Made by a program: the position numbers and the translations under genes. Shown here in pieces: positions 52,716 through 61,647 of a DNA stretch of 64,000 nucleotides; position 1 is the stretch's first letter, and every line of letters begins with the position of its first letter. Origin of the DNA: Opitutaceae bacterium (GTDB taxonomy: Bacteria; Verrucomicrobiota; Verrucomicrobiia; Opitutales; Opitutaceae); NCBI GenBank assembly GCA_028284385.1, contig JANQRT010000024.1, positions 186,001-250,000 on the forward strand, read 5' to 3'. The notes beneath the pieces were generated by a model. The model saw nothing but the letters and a program-made list of their open reading frames with translations, was not told where the DNA came from and ran no database searches.

Positions 52716-53816
52716 TTAAAAAGATCTTCCGAATGCGATTTGAGCGACCGTCCAGTCACGGTTGGCATAGAGGTTTTGAAAGAAATCCGTATTCAGTTGG
52801 GTAGGTTCGTAGCGCGAACTCGAAGGGGCGACATAGAGCCTGCCTGACCAAGTCTCGCCACTCCATCGTAAGCCAATGCCAGCCTTCCTGCTGATCAAGC
52901 CTGGAGCGGCGCTAGTAAAGAGAAAGGCGTTTTCGATTTCCCCGGTATCGTCATAGTAACTTAAATCCAAATACGCGGAAACGCTTTCCGAAACCTGATA
53001 CTCCACAGCCACGCTACCCGAATAAGCTTCGAATTGCGGATCCTCGGTAGTGGCTCCCGCCTGCCAACGCGTGATCCATCTTTCACCAAGAGCGGCAAAC
53101 AAAGTGACGCCCAGTCCATATCTCCAGTCGCGAGCGCTGGTCTGGGATCCTCTCAATTCGACTAAGGAGCGTATCCGCATGTTGATGACATTCTCCGTAG
53201 AAAGAGCAATGGCCGAAGTAGCCAGCACGAGCTCCCCTCTTCGCAGGCCTTCGAAATCGATTTCGTACCCTGGGGAGACATCATCCTGCAATTGAGACAC
53301 GGTTAATTGAGCGTAGGCGGAACTTGGCAAATATTCCCAACGAATGCCGCTAGTCGCGTTTATTCCGTGGGGATCCGCCTCTACGTAAAGCTCGGCCCCA
53401 GGTACCCCGGCCAGGTTTCCAAACTGTTGTCGATAGTATTCATCCAGCCAGATCGATCGGTAATTCGTGAACCCATCGTAGAAGCCAACGCCGCCAACAT
53501 ACCACAGTTTTTCTCCAATCTGGGATCGAGCGTTTATCTGAATCGCCTTGTTATGCTCTTCAATGTCGACCTCCCGACCCAGGAAATCGAAATCGACTGG
53601 CTGGTACTCGATTTCAGTCCTCCCCAAGGACGCGCTAAGTCCCACATCGAGATTGCTTGAGAGGAATTGCGATTGAAGATTAGCCTGAGCCAATCGGACG
53701 TCGCCCGAGCTAACAGACTCCAAACCTATCTCCAGCCGAGAAAGGGATGGAGCGCTGCGCAATGAAGCCAGAGCAACCAAGGCGAAAAGAAAGACCAATC
53801 CCCACTTGCCTCCCAT
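52716..53816 (-). CDS. DUF3570-type outer-membrane beta-barrel protein
   Basis: About 366 residues. A signal peptide (1-22) is followed by alternating hydrophobic strands throughout and a C-terminal Phe (IAFGRSF), typical of an outer-membrane barrel. Features such as YDGFTNYRSIW and an N-terminal region with LGREVDIEEHNKAIQI suit the DUF3570 family by context and layout. The start may be ATG at 53816 or at 53837; the latter would overlap the preceding gene by 19 bp. It sits between a DUF4266 lipoprotein and a TlpA-like protein, the usual neighbours of DUF3570. Its function is unknown. Confidence 0.75.
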   Translation of the reverse strand: MGGKWGLVFLFALVALASLRSAPSLSRLEIGLESVSSGDVRLAQANLQSQFLSSNLDVGLSASLGRTEIEYQPVDFDFLGREVDIEEHNKAIQINARSQIGEKLWYVGGVGFYDGFTNYRSIWLDEYYRQQFGNLAGVPGAELYVEADPHGINATSGIRWEYLPSSAYAQLTVSQLQDDVSPGYEIDFEGLRRGELVLATSAIALSTENVINMRIRSLVELRGSQTSARDWRYGLGVTLFAALGERWITRWQAGATTEDPQFEAYSGSVAVEYQVSESVSAYLDLSYYDDTGEIENAFLFTSAAPGLISRKAGIGLRWSGETWSGRLYVAPSSSRYEPTQLNTDFFQNLYANRDWTVAQIAFGRSF

Positions 53817-53818
53817 GA

Positions 53819-54061
53819 TCAGCGACAGGCCGTGCATCCGGCAGCTTGAGCCCCACCAGAAACGGAACTTCCTGGCTCGAGTTGGGACATCAGATTTACG
53901 CGACTATTTTCAACAATCGAATCGGAATTCACCATGCCCGTTTTTGAGACATATTCCTGCTGGAAAGCTGGAACGGTGGAGCATCCGGAAACCAGGAAGG
54001 TCCCCAAAAGGAATAGCCAAAAAAGGCTTCCCGTAAGATTTCGAATATGAGGAAATTTCAT
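53819..54061 (-). CDS. DUF4266-like small lipoprotein
   Basis: An 80-residue lipoprotein. The lipobox LVSGC puts the lipidated Cys at 27. The rest is polar and Gly/Ser-rich and ends in GCTACR, with Cys76 and Cys79 spaced as CxxC at the very C-terminus. Length and layout match DUF4266 as I recall it. The C-terminal CxxC near a thioredoxin-like protein suggests a redox or metal role. The ATG at 54061 has no strong ribosome site, but the preceding TTG frame lacks secretion features. Confidence 0.7.
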   Translation of the reverse strand: MKFPHIRNLTGSLFWLFLLGTFLVSGCSTVPAFQQEYVSKTGMVNSDSIVENSRVNLMSQLEPGSSVSGGAQAAGCTACR

Positions 54062-54164
54062 CAGATATGAGTAAGAGCCCTTCGCTCGCCGTTTTATTCC
54101 CAATTATGGTAACGAAACTGGTAGGAATTTTTAATATTCAAGACTTTCTGGCTAAACGCAAAAC

Positions 54165-56210
54165 GTGAGCTTTCGCCTGCAGAGATCTGAAAATTCGATA
54201 TCGGAAGAGAAACCGAAAGGCTCTTCATTTTTCAAGGGAATCTGGCTATTCGCGCTCCTAGCCGCTGCTTTCCTTATAGGATTCTCGTTTCAACGAGGTT
54301 GCCAGGCAGATCGGAAAACCTCTTTCGACTCGAAGCAAAACGAGAACGCCGACCTCATCCAAGCGGATTCCTCGGAACCCGGTCAAAATCCATCCAAAGT
54401 TGATGATTCTGGAACGTTTATTCCTCGAATTCCCGCGAGACAACTGTTCGCGAGTCCTTTCCGGAAAGACTATAAAATTTCACCCGATGGAGAATGGGTT
54501 TCATTTCTAGAGCTTGCTGGCAATCGCTTCGACCTGAGCGTACAGCGACTTGGATCGGAAAAAACGCAACGACTCACGGAATTCTATTCCCAAGAGCCAC
54601 AATCGTATTTTTGGGCCAACGACGAACGGCTAGTCTTCATGACCGATCCAATCGGAGATGAAAACTGGCAAATGCATGGAGTCAGCAAATACGGAGGTTC
54701 GGTCGTTAAACTGACTCCAGATCAAGGAGAACGAGCCTATCTAATCGACGCCCTGGAAAACGAGCCGCAAATCATTCTGGTCGGCATGAACGCAAGGGAT
54801 GCGAAGGTTTTCGACATGTATCGGCTGGATGTATACAGTGGCAGAAAAGAAATGATCGAGCAGAATCCCGGAGGTGTTACCCGCTGGCTGACCGACCATC
54901 AGGGAGTTCTGCGCGTCTCACTAGGCAATGGTATGCGCTATCGTGAAAACGCGAATTCGGAATGGAAGGATTTCCCAACTTCGAGCGCCGCCAATCAATC
55001 GAGTCCGCTATTTTTCACCCCCGATAATGAAGATCTCTACGTCGCATCGAATTTCCAGCGCGACAAGATGGCCATCTATATTCTGGATACGGATACTGGA
55101 AATCTGCAAAATCTGGTTTTCGAGCATAGGAATTTCGACGTCTACTCAATGGAGTATTCTCGAAAGAGCAAAAGGCCTACACGTATCACAGTGGAAGCGG
55201 AGAAGCCGATTGCTTATGTTCTGGACGAGCGGCATCAAACGCTGCGAGAGCGGATTCGCCAGAAATTATCAATAACCGATTTCGAAATTTACGACTCTAG
55301 TCGCGACGAGAATCGAATGCTCATAAAAACCAAATCGGATCTCAATCATGGAAAATGCTACCTGTTCGACGTCCAGAGAGACGAAGCTACCCTTTTATTC
55401 GACTACTCCCCGTGGTTGAAATCGAAATACATGGCCAATATGGAGCCAATAAAGTACGAGACCAGCGACGGTATTACCATTCACGGCTATCTGACGCTCC
55501 CAAAAGGAAGCGCAGGGGTGAATCTGCCGACCATAATCTATCCCCATGGAGGTCCTTGGACCAGAGACGTTTGGAGATATGATCCGGCCGTCCAGTTTTT
55601 CGCCAATCGAGGCTATGCCGTACTGCAGATGAACTTTCGCGGGAGCGCCGGGTTTGGCAAGGCGTTCTTGCAAGCTGGATACAAGCAATGGGGATTCGCC
55701 ATGCAGGACGATATCACCGATGGCGTTCTTTGGCTGATTGAAGAGGGAATCACGGATCCCGATCGCATTGCTATTTACGGATCATCCTATGGCGGATACG
55801 CGGCTTTGGCAGGACTCGCCTTCACTCCGGATCTCTATCAAGCAGGCGTGATGGTCTCGGGAATATCAAACCTCCTCACCCTTCTCGAAGAAGCTCCACC
55901 CTATTGGGAGCCTTTCAAAAATAGCATGTATTCGAGAATCGGGCACCCAATCGACGACTACGAGCTACTCAAGGCGGCATCACCGATCTTTCATGCCGAT
56001 AAAATCGAAGCTCCCTTACTTGTCGCTCATGGACGCAACGATGTGCGAACGCGTTACGAGCAGGGAGCAGAGATGGTCAATGTTTTACGAACACGAAGCG
56101 CTGAAGTGGAGTTCATCCAATTCGAGGCCGAAGGACATAGCTTTAAAAGCATGGAAAGCTTAGCTGCGTTTTACGATGCCCTGGAAAAATTTCTTGAAGA
56201 ACATTTATAG
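54165..56210 (+). CDS. S9-family prolyl oligopeptidase-like serine peptidase
   Basis: A 681-residue protein from the GTG at 54165. An N-terminal membrane anchor (about 24-43) is followed by a seven-blade propeller region (about 85-410) and an alpha/beta-hydrolase domain (about 430-681). The triad is Ser541 (GSSYGG), Asp626 (HGRNDVRT) and His658 (EGHSF), with spacings normal for S9 peptidases. HGGPWTRD and NFRGSAGFG form the oxyanion and related loops. It is closest to acylaminoacyl-peptidase/DPP-type members and would trim peptides, likely in the periplasm. Confidence 0.92.
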   Translation: MSFRLQRSENSISEEKPKGSSFFKGIWLFALLAAAFLIGFSFQRGCQADRKTSFDSKQNENADLIQADSSEPGQNPSKVDDSGTFIPRIPARQLFASPFRKDYKISPDGEWVSFLELAGNRFDLSVQRLGSEKTQRLTEFYSQEPQSYFWANDERLVFMTDPIGDENWQMHGVSKYGGSVVKLTPDQGERAYLIDALENEPQIILVGMNARDAKVFDMYRLDVYSGRKEMIEQNPGGVTRWLTDHQGVLRVSLGNGMRYRENANSEWKDFPTSSAANQSSPLFFTPDNEDLYVASNFQRDKMAIYILDTDTGNLQNLVFEHRNFDVYSMEYSRKSKRPTRITVEAEKPIAYVLDERHQTLRERIRQKLSITDFEIYDSSRDENRMLIKTKSDLNHGKCYLFDVQRDEATLLFDYSPWLKSKYMANMEPIKYETSDGITIHGYLTLPKGSAGVNLPTIIYPHGGPWTRDVWRYDPAVQFFANRGYAVLQMNFRGSAGFGKAFLQAGYKQWGFAMQDDITDGVLWLIEEGITDPDRIAIYGSSYGGYAALAGLAFTPDLYQAGVMVSGISNLLTLLEEAPPYWEPFKNSMYSRIGHPIDDYELLKAASPIFHADKIEAPLLVAHGRNDVRTRYEQGAEMVNVLRTRSAEVEFIQFEAEGHSFKSMESLAAFYDALEKFLEEHL

Positions 56211-56236
56211 CATTACAGAAGCGACTCGAGTCTCTA

Positions 56237-56764
56237 TCATTCGATCTTTCTTTCGTAGGGCCAGTTCTCGCTGAGAGCCACCTTCTTAGTAAAAGGCTCA
56301 GTGATTTTGCACATGAAAAGCACGAATTTCGATTTGAAAGGAAGCGGCTTCTTTTCTGCTGAAGCTTTGAGAGTATTGATAATGAATTCCGCTCCTCCCT
56401 TCATGTATTTTTCAGTCTGAGAACCAGGCTCTACCTGCTTGTTAATCAAAGTATACTCGGTGCCACCCTCGACTTCATGAAGCCTATGGGTCACAATACA
56501 AGGTGGATCATCAAGTTGGGTGAACTTGAATGTCATGGAAAGCAAATTGGGAGGATCGCATTCCAGAATCTCTCCCACTACCCCAGTGTATTTTCCGTTT
56601 TTGGTCCGCATTCTGATGGCCGATCCAGGGCGTAACCCAGGAGTGTCCATAATGGATCCGAAAAAACAGTTGATTGGTTCGTCGGATTTGGTGATCTCGC
56701 GCCAAACTTCGTCGATAGAAGCCTGTATTCGAATCTTGTAGACGGATTTTGAGGAATCGCTCAT
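56237..56764 (-). CDS. SRPBCC (AHSA1-like) domain protein
   Basis: A 175-residue START/Bet v 1-like protein. It begins with VYKIRIQASIDEVWREITKS and has FFGSIMDTPGLRPGSAIRMR, VGEILECDPPNLLSMTF and HRLHEVEGGTEYTLINK, the usual order for AHSA1-type domains. They hold hydrophobic ligands in a deep groove; the ligand is unknown. Its start overlaps the stop of the ArsR gene (ATGA). ArsR/AHSA1 pairs are common in bacteria and suggest a regulated binding protein. Confidence 0.88.
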   Translation of the reverse strand: MSDSSKSVYKIRIQASIDEVWREITKSDEPINCFFGSIMDTPGLRPGSAIRMRTKNGKYTGVVGEILECDPPNLLSMTFKFTQLDDPPCIVTHRLHEVEGGTEYTLINKQVEPGSQTEKYMKGGAEFIINTLKASAEKKPLPFKSKFVLFMCKITEPFTKKVALSENWPYERKIE

Positions 56765-57096
56765 AGATTTGCTTTAGTTTTAGATTCTAGTTTGGATTTC
56801 AAATCGACAAGTTTGCTAGACCAGAACTTTGCGTATTTATCAGTCCACCGATCGTATATCATCTGAATGGGTACAGTGTTGAAATAGAGTTTACGTACAC
56901 GACCTTCTTTCTGAGACGTGACTAAATTCGCCCCTTCCAGAATGTCCAAATGCTTCATAACGGCTATGCGACTGATTTCGAAATAAGAACAGACCTCGGA
57001 AACCGAACTACCCTGGCGCTCGCATAGAATATCCAATATCTCGCGACGTACTATGCTCGCTAAAGCATGGAACACTTTGTCTAGAGGATCATACAT
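56761..57096 (-). CDS. ArsR-family winged-helix regulator
   Basis: A 111-residue ArsR-type repressor: VFHALASIVRREILDILCERQ, SVSEVCSYFEISRIAVMKHLDILEGANLV, then QKEGRVRKLYFN. The metal-site Cys pair of ArsR proper (ELCVCDL) is not present, so it is one of the metal-independent members that accompany SRPBCC proteins. Its start is seven bases from a perfect palindrome at 57103, probably its own operator. The downstream SRPBCC gene overlaps its stop codon. Confidence 0.9.
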   Translation of the reverse strand: MYDPLDKVFHALASIVRREILDILCERQGSSVSEVCSYFEISRIAVMKHLDILEGANLVTSQKEGRVRKLYFNTVPIQMIYDRWTDKYAKFWSSKLVDLKSKLESKTKANL

Positions 57097-57102
57097 AGTT
57101 AT

Positions 57103-57118
57103 GTAACCATATGGTTAC
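57103..57118. promoter_or_regulatory. palindromic ArsR operator candidate
   Basis: GTAACCATATGGTTAC is a perfect 16-bp palindrome just upstream of the ArsR start codon. Confidence 0.55.
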
Positions 57119-57257
57119 CTTTTATAGCCTACGTCAAGCCAAATTCCTTTATTTTATTGAACGAGTTATGCCAGCAGAGCTAATTGGACCTGCGCGGCAT
57201 CGGCTTCCTACGCGTCTAGAAAAACGCAATCGTCAAATAAAATACTTCATCTGTTTC

Positions 57258-59948
57258 CTAATCGGCCCTCAAAGCAAGCATTGGATCCACCTTGGAAGCC
57301 CGCCAGGCCGGAAAACACATCGCCGCGAAACTGAAGACTAACACGGCTGCTAGCGTTGCCAAAATCTGAGGCAAAGCGATCGGATAGTTTCCAGCATTCA
57401 GGATGGACTGAATCACTTTTCCTGCACCAAGGCCAGCAGTTAGACCCAAGAGAATGCCAATTACAACATACCACCTTCCGATCTTGAGCACCTCTAGAAC
57501 AAGCGATTTCCCGCTGGCTCCGATCGCGGTTCGAATGCCGTATTCTTTCCAACGCTCTCGAGCAAAGAAGGCGATGACCGAATACAATCCAACAGAGGCC
57601 AGCAAGAGAGCAAGTCCGCCAAAGCAATTGAATAGGAATATGAATACATTGAGCAAGGAGCGTTCTTGATCCACAAAATCTTGAACCGTGACAAACGTTC
57701 CCGGCATGGCTAAACCGGGAGAAAGTTTTCTGATGCTTTCGCGCAGCGGTTTTACCCATCTGAACGGATCGTTTCCACCTCGAATCAGGATCGACGCTCT
57801 AGTAAGAGGCCATTGCGCCTGAGGCAGATAAACGCCGCCCTTCGCGTTCTGATTACTCAGATGCGAGACGAGATTCTGCTTGCTCACAATCCCTACGACG
57901 CTGAGCCATTCGTCTTTCAGAAGCCCGTTTCTGAATTTTATACGCTGGCCAATAGGACTTCTATCGGGAAACCATCCTTCCACCATAGCCTCTCCGATAA
58001 CGCATACTTTCGCAGTTTCACGCGTATCCAAATCATTAATCAATCTACCGGACAGAAGCTTGAGGCCAAGAAGATCGAAGGCATTCGGAGTTAGGACATT
58101 GGGACCAGCCCACGGTTTCAGGTCGTCCTTTCCATACTCGATCCCTTCGATTTCAAATTTCATCCTATTTTCGAACATTCCGTCTTTGACCGACGAATAC
58201 GCGAACGCTTCAACACCAGGAAGTCCTTCCATCTCTCTTTTAAGGTTTGAAAAGAAAGCTTCTTTGACCACGTCTTCCTTGAAATCCTGACTATCGTTGA
58301 GGTCGATTTTCGTCAAAAGGACTTTATCGGCATCGAAAGGAAGGGACAGACCCACTAACGCGTTCCCCAAATCCTTAAGGAGGATTGAAGCGAGGACAAT
58401 GAAAGCCGAGGTTGCAATTTGACCGCCGACTAGAAATCGTGAGAGACGACCCATAAAAACGCCGGAGGAAGTACGATTCGAGTCTTTGAGCATTCGAAAA
58501 CTGTTGGATTTAGCAACTCTAAGAGCAGGTATGACACTGGATACCAGTGTTGAAAAAACAACTACTCCTAGAACGAAAAGAATAACAGTACCGTCTATAG
58601 AAACTTGATACCAATAAGGCAGATTCTGAATGGTGATAGAAAAGAGAATAGACGAAATATACGCAGAAACCACATTGGCCAGGACGAGTCCACCTAGCCC
58701 TCCTAAAACGCTTAGAAGAAACCCGTCTATCACAACTTGACGGACAATGTTAAACTTTGTCGCTCCAAGCGAATTCCTAACGGTCAGTTCGAAACTCCTT
58801 TTCGCCGACCTTCCCAAAACGATATTGAAGGCATTCATGCAAGCAACGGCGAGAACCAGGAATGCAAGAAATAGAAGAATTTTAAACGACGCTTCCATAC
58901 CCCGTGGCGTGAACTTCAGAATGTAACGATCAACTCCCACCGAGAGAAGTTTCTCGTTGGAAACGGGATATTCCGTAGCTAAGCGTTTAGCGACGGAATC
59001 CATGCGGGTCTTCAGTTCCAGTCGAGCGACTCCTTCTCCCAATTTGCCGATCACATTCAGCTGTGGGGATTCGGTTCGAGATAGGCTAGCGGAATCAGAC
59101 CAATCAGCAGGAATCCAAAGCTGTTGGGCGGCCGGAAATTCAAACCCTTCTGGCATGACGCCAACAACGGTATGGACCTCACCATCAATACGTAACTGTT
59201 TTCCAATGACAGTGACCATCTCATTAAACTGCTCTCGCCAGACATTGTGAGAAATGACGACAAGCTCCGAAGGGCGAATGGCAAAATTTTCGCTAGTGAT
59301 CACGTTTCCCAAAAGGGGTTTTGTTTTGGTGACGCTAAAAAAGTCTGGCGAAACACGAGCGGCTGGATATCGCTCTGCAAAGGCGTTTTTAGAATCGATC
59401 AGGAGAGTCGGTTCGAACAACTGATAAGCCACAAGCTTTGCAAGATCACTAGTTTCCTCTCTGAACACATCGAAATCGCGAACGTTTATTTGAGCGATGC
59501 CTCTAGGCGCATCGACCACATTTCTCCATTCAGTGTAAAATAGTTTCTCCTCTTCTGGAATCTTGAGGTCCGGCCACATGAAGGCGCTCACGAAGCTGAA
59601 GATCGTCACCGCAATTCCAATACCTAATGCCAATACGACCACGGCAATAGAGCTTGTGCCTAGCTGTTTTCGGAGCAGAAAGAGACCGAATTTCAAGTCA
59701 CGAAAAAGATCGAGCAGCAAACGCGTGCCCCAAGAATCTCTCGCCTCTTCCTTGTAGCGTTCCACATTTCCGAACTTCCGAATGGCCTCCCTTCTGGCTT
59801 CGCGGCGGCTCATTCCCTTTTCCATATTCTCGGCCGTCATGAAAGCGATATGCTGCTCAAGTTCGGAATTCACCTCGCTGGCCAAGGCTCTGCTACGAAA
59901 CAAGGCCTTGATCGCGTTTCCCATTTCCCTAGCCCATCGAAAACTCAT
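57258..59948 (-). CDS. ADOP-type ABC transporter permease (MacB/FtsX-like)
   Basis: An 896-residue permease with an ADOP (acidobacterial duplicated orphan permease) layout. The N-terminal helical segment reads SELEQHIAFMTAENMEKGMS and REARREAIRKFGN. Two MacB-like periplasmic domains and two FtsX-type permease modules follow. Hydrophobic segments lie at about 97-120, in the middle (350-480) and at the C-terminus (760-890). No ATPase is adjacent, as usual for this group. A PadR gene lies 31 bp upstream on the same strand, the standard partner. Export of an antibiotic or peptide is possible but unknown. Confidence 0.88.
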   Translation of the reverse strand: MSFRWAREMGNAIKALFRSRALASEVNSELEQHIAFMTAENMEKGMSRREARREAIRKFGNVERYKEEARDSWGTRLLLDLFRDLKFGLFLLRKQLGTSSIAVVVLALGIGIAVTIFSFVSAFMWPDLKIPEEEKLFYTEWRNVVDAPRGIAQINVRDFDVFREETSDLAKLVAYQLFEPTLLIDSKNAFAERYPAARVSPDFFSVTKTKPLLGNVITSENFAIRPSELVVISHNVWREQFNEMVTVIGKQLRIDGEVHTVVGVMPEGFEFPAAQQLWIPADWSDSASLSRTESPQLNVIGKLGEGVARLELKTRMDSVAKRLATEYPVSNEKLLSVGVDRYILKFTPRGMEASFKILLFLAFLVLAVACMNAFNIVLGRSAKRSFELTVRNSLGATKFNIVRQVVIDGFLLSVLGGLGGLVLANVVSAYISSILFSITIQNLPYWYQVSIDGTVILFVLGVVVFSTLVSSVIPALRVAKSNSFRMLKDSNRTSSGVFMGRLSRFLVGGQIATSAFIVLASILLKDLGNALVGLSLPFDADKVLLTKIDLNDSQDFKEDVVKEAFFSNLKREMEGLPGVEAFAYSSVKDGMFENRMKFEIEGIEYGKDDLKPWAGPNVLTPNAFDLLGLKLLSGRLINDLDTRETAKVCVIGEAMVEGWFPDRSPIGQRIKFRNGLLKDEWLSVVGIVSKQNLVSHLSNQNAKGGVYLPQAQWPLTRASILIRGGNDPFRWVKPLRESIRKLSPGLAMPGTFVTVQDFVDQERSLLNVFIFLFNCFGGLALLLASVGLYSVIAFFARERWKEYGIRTAIGASGKSLVLEVLKIGRWYVVIGILLGLTAGLGAGKVIQSILNAGNYPIALPQILATLAAVLVFSFAAMCFPAWRASKVDPMLALRAD

Positions 59949-59979
59949 TACCCTTTCTCTTTCCGTATTATAAATTCAA

Positions 59980-60315
59980 CTACTCGACATCAATGATTGC
60001 ATTGATGGCAGCGGAAACCAGTTTCCAATGACTAATCTCGTCTGCTAGCTGCCGTTGGCCGTCTTTGGTCAAGGTATAGGTTTTTACCGGCTTGTTAGTT
60101 TCGCCAGTCAACCATTCCGACTTGATAAACGCCTTTTTCTCCAGACGGTGCAGCGCTGGATAAAGCGATCCCTGCTGAACGCTGAGAACATCGTCGCTCA
60201 TCTGTTCGATGCGTCTGGCAATGGCATAACCGTGTTTCGGACCAGCCGAGACGACGCGCAGAATGAGCAAATCAAGCGTGCCCAACAGAATGTCTTTTCT
60301 TCCCTCTCTCTTCAT
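59980..60315 (-). CDS. PadR-family transcriptional regulator
   Basis: A 111-residue PadR regulator starting KDILLGTLDLLILRVV, with GYAIARRI, VQQGSLYPALHRLEKKAF and KTYTLTKDGQRQL. It precedes the ADOP permease by 31 bp and is expected to repress it. The perfect 14-bp inverted repeat at 60317-60354 ends two bases before its ATG. It has the same length as the orphan PadR at 39280, and the two upstream regions share the word TCTACATAA. Confidence 0.92.
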   Translation of the reverse strand: MKREGRKDILLGTLDLLILRVVSAGPKHGYAIARRIEQMSDDVLSVQQGSLYPALHRLEKKAFIKSEWLTGETNKPVKTYTLTKDGQRQLADEISHWKLVSAAINAIIDVE

Positions 60316-60316
60316 G

Positions 60317-60354
60317 TTTAGTAAGATTTCGACTTATGTAGAAATCTTACTAAA
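60317..60354. promoter_or_regulatory. perfect 14-bp inverted repeat, PadR operator
   Basis: TTTAGTAAGATTTC (60317-60330) and its exact reverse complement GAAATCTTACTAAA (60341-60354) flank ten bases. The repeat ends next to the PadR start codon, where binding would block the PadR-permease operon. Confidence 0.65.
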
Positions 60355-60413
60355 TAGATGTCAATGAGAAACTCTGAATTTTGAGAAGGAGCCTTCTCGT
60401 CGATCCGCGAAAC

Positions 60414-60782
60414 TTAATCCGCCGGAGCTGTCGTCGGCATCTGCGTCTGTGGAGGCGCTGCCTGCGAATCGCCTCCGGATTCGTAAACAGAAAAGGCAAT
60501 AAGAGTCGTTATGCCAAGCCCTAGGATGAGTTGGACTAACGCGGGTAGACGAGCCAACCATCTGAGTAAACGTGACTTCGGGAAGCGTCGAAAGCCCACC
60601 GAAAAGGCAATCATCGCCACCACCAAAGCGATAGCCTGCCAGCCGAGAAAGGCGGAAATTCGATTAAGGCCGCGAGCGAAACCATCTCCGGTTGGCTCGA
60701 GAAGAAAGAGCGAGAGGATTGAGATCGAAAATAAAATGTTCCAAATGACGAAGAGCAGGATAACAACTTTCGAACGACTCAT
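60414..60782 (-). CDS. small membrane protein of unknown function
   Basis: A 122-residue protein from the ATG at 60782. It has three hydrophobic helices: VVILLFVIWNILFSISILSL, WQAIALVVAMIAFSVGF and PALVQLILGLGITTLIAFSV. A Pro/Thr/Gln-rich C-terminus follows. I recognise no family. It is alone between the PadR operator and the divergent pnuC gene. Confidence 0.65.
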   Translation of the reverse strand: MSRSKVVILLFVIWNILFSISILSLFLLEPTGDGFARGLNRISAFLGWQAIALVVAMIAFSVGFRRFPKSRLLRWLARLPALVQLILGLGITTLIAFSVYESGGDSQAAPPQTQMPTTAPAD

Positions 60783-60903
60783 GCTGGCGAATGCAAAAGG
60801 AACCGATCTAAATAGCAATGGCTAATGCCTGCTTCACGTATGCAAAAGAACCATTGTAATAGCTTCAACCCCCAGACTCTGATATCCATCTGAAGCAATT
60901 TCC

Positions 60904-61491
60904 ATGACTCTTATTGAAGCCATAGCCGTCGTATTCGGCATCGCCTGTGTTTGGCTGATTGTGCGCGAAAGCATCTGGTGCTGGCCAACGGGGCTCGTGC
61001 AAGTGTCGCTCTACGTCTACATTTTCTATCATGCCAAATTGTATTCGGATTTTGGACTGCATATCTTTTACATAGGAATGCAATTCTACGGCTGGTATAA
61101 CTGGCTGCATGGAGGAGAGAATCGCGACAAGGCACCGATAACGCGGCTTTCAGCAAAAGGAATCGTTGGATGGTCGCTTGCGAGCCTTGCTGCTGCTGCG
61201 ATCTGGGGCTGGACTATGAATCGCTACACGGACGCCTCCGTTCCATACCCGGATGCCTTCACCACAATGACCAGCCTTGTAGCCCAATGGCTATTGGCTA
61301 GGAAAAAATTGGAAAACTGGTTTTTCTGGATCGCTGTCGACGTCGTGGCCATCGGGATTTATTTTTACAAAGCTCTTTACCTCACCTCGGGTCTTTACGC
61401 TATTTTCCTAGTCCTATGCATCATGGGCGTTCGGTCATGGACTAAGACCTGGAAAGCAACAACAAATAAAAACAGCACACCTGAGCTATAG
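60904..61491 (+). CDS. pnuC: nicotinamide riboside transporter PnuC
   Basis: A 195-residue inner-membrane protein with seven predicted helices, the length usual for PnuC. Characteristic parts are ESIWCWPTGLVQVSLYVYIF, MQFYGWYNWLHGG and TTMTSLVAQWLLARKKLENW followed by the YFYKALYLTSGLYAIFL end. PnuC carries nicotinamide riboside by facilitated diffusion, trapped by phosphorylation. The NadR-type kinase lies 156 bp downstream on the same strand, supporting this over the related riboflavin (PnuX) or thiamine (PnuT) transporters. Confidence 0.9.
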   Translation: MTLIEAIAVVFGIACVWLIVRESIWCWPTGLVQVSLYVYIFYHAKLYSDFGLHIFYIGMQFYGWYNWLHGGENRDKAPITRLSAKGIVGWSLASLAAAAIWGWTMNRYTDASVPYPDAFTTMTSLVAQWLLARKKLENWFFWIAVDVVAIGIYFYKALYLTSGLYAIFLVLCIMGVRSWTKTWKATTNKNSTPEL

Positions 61492-61647
61492 AATTTTGAG
61501 GAACAACGAAACACGCAGAAGTCACGAAAATTTAAACTCGATATGTTGGAGATTCCAGAAAGTTTTATTCAATTCTTAACCCTGAATTAATCTAATCGCT
61601 TTCGTTAATTTAGCGTATTTCGTTGTTTAAAATATTCTCCTATTCAG

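Noticed and set aside
60820..60903. A TPP or NAD riboswitch upstream of pnuC.
   Set aside because: No CTGAGA-type TPP core and no recognisable NAD-II-like pattern were found; the leader is only about 80 bp.
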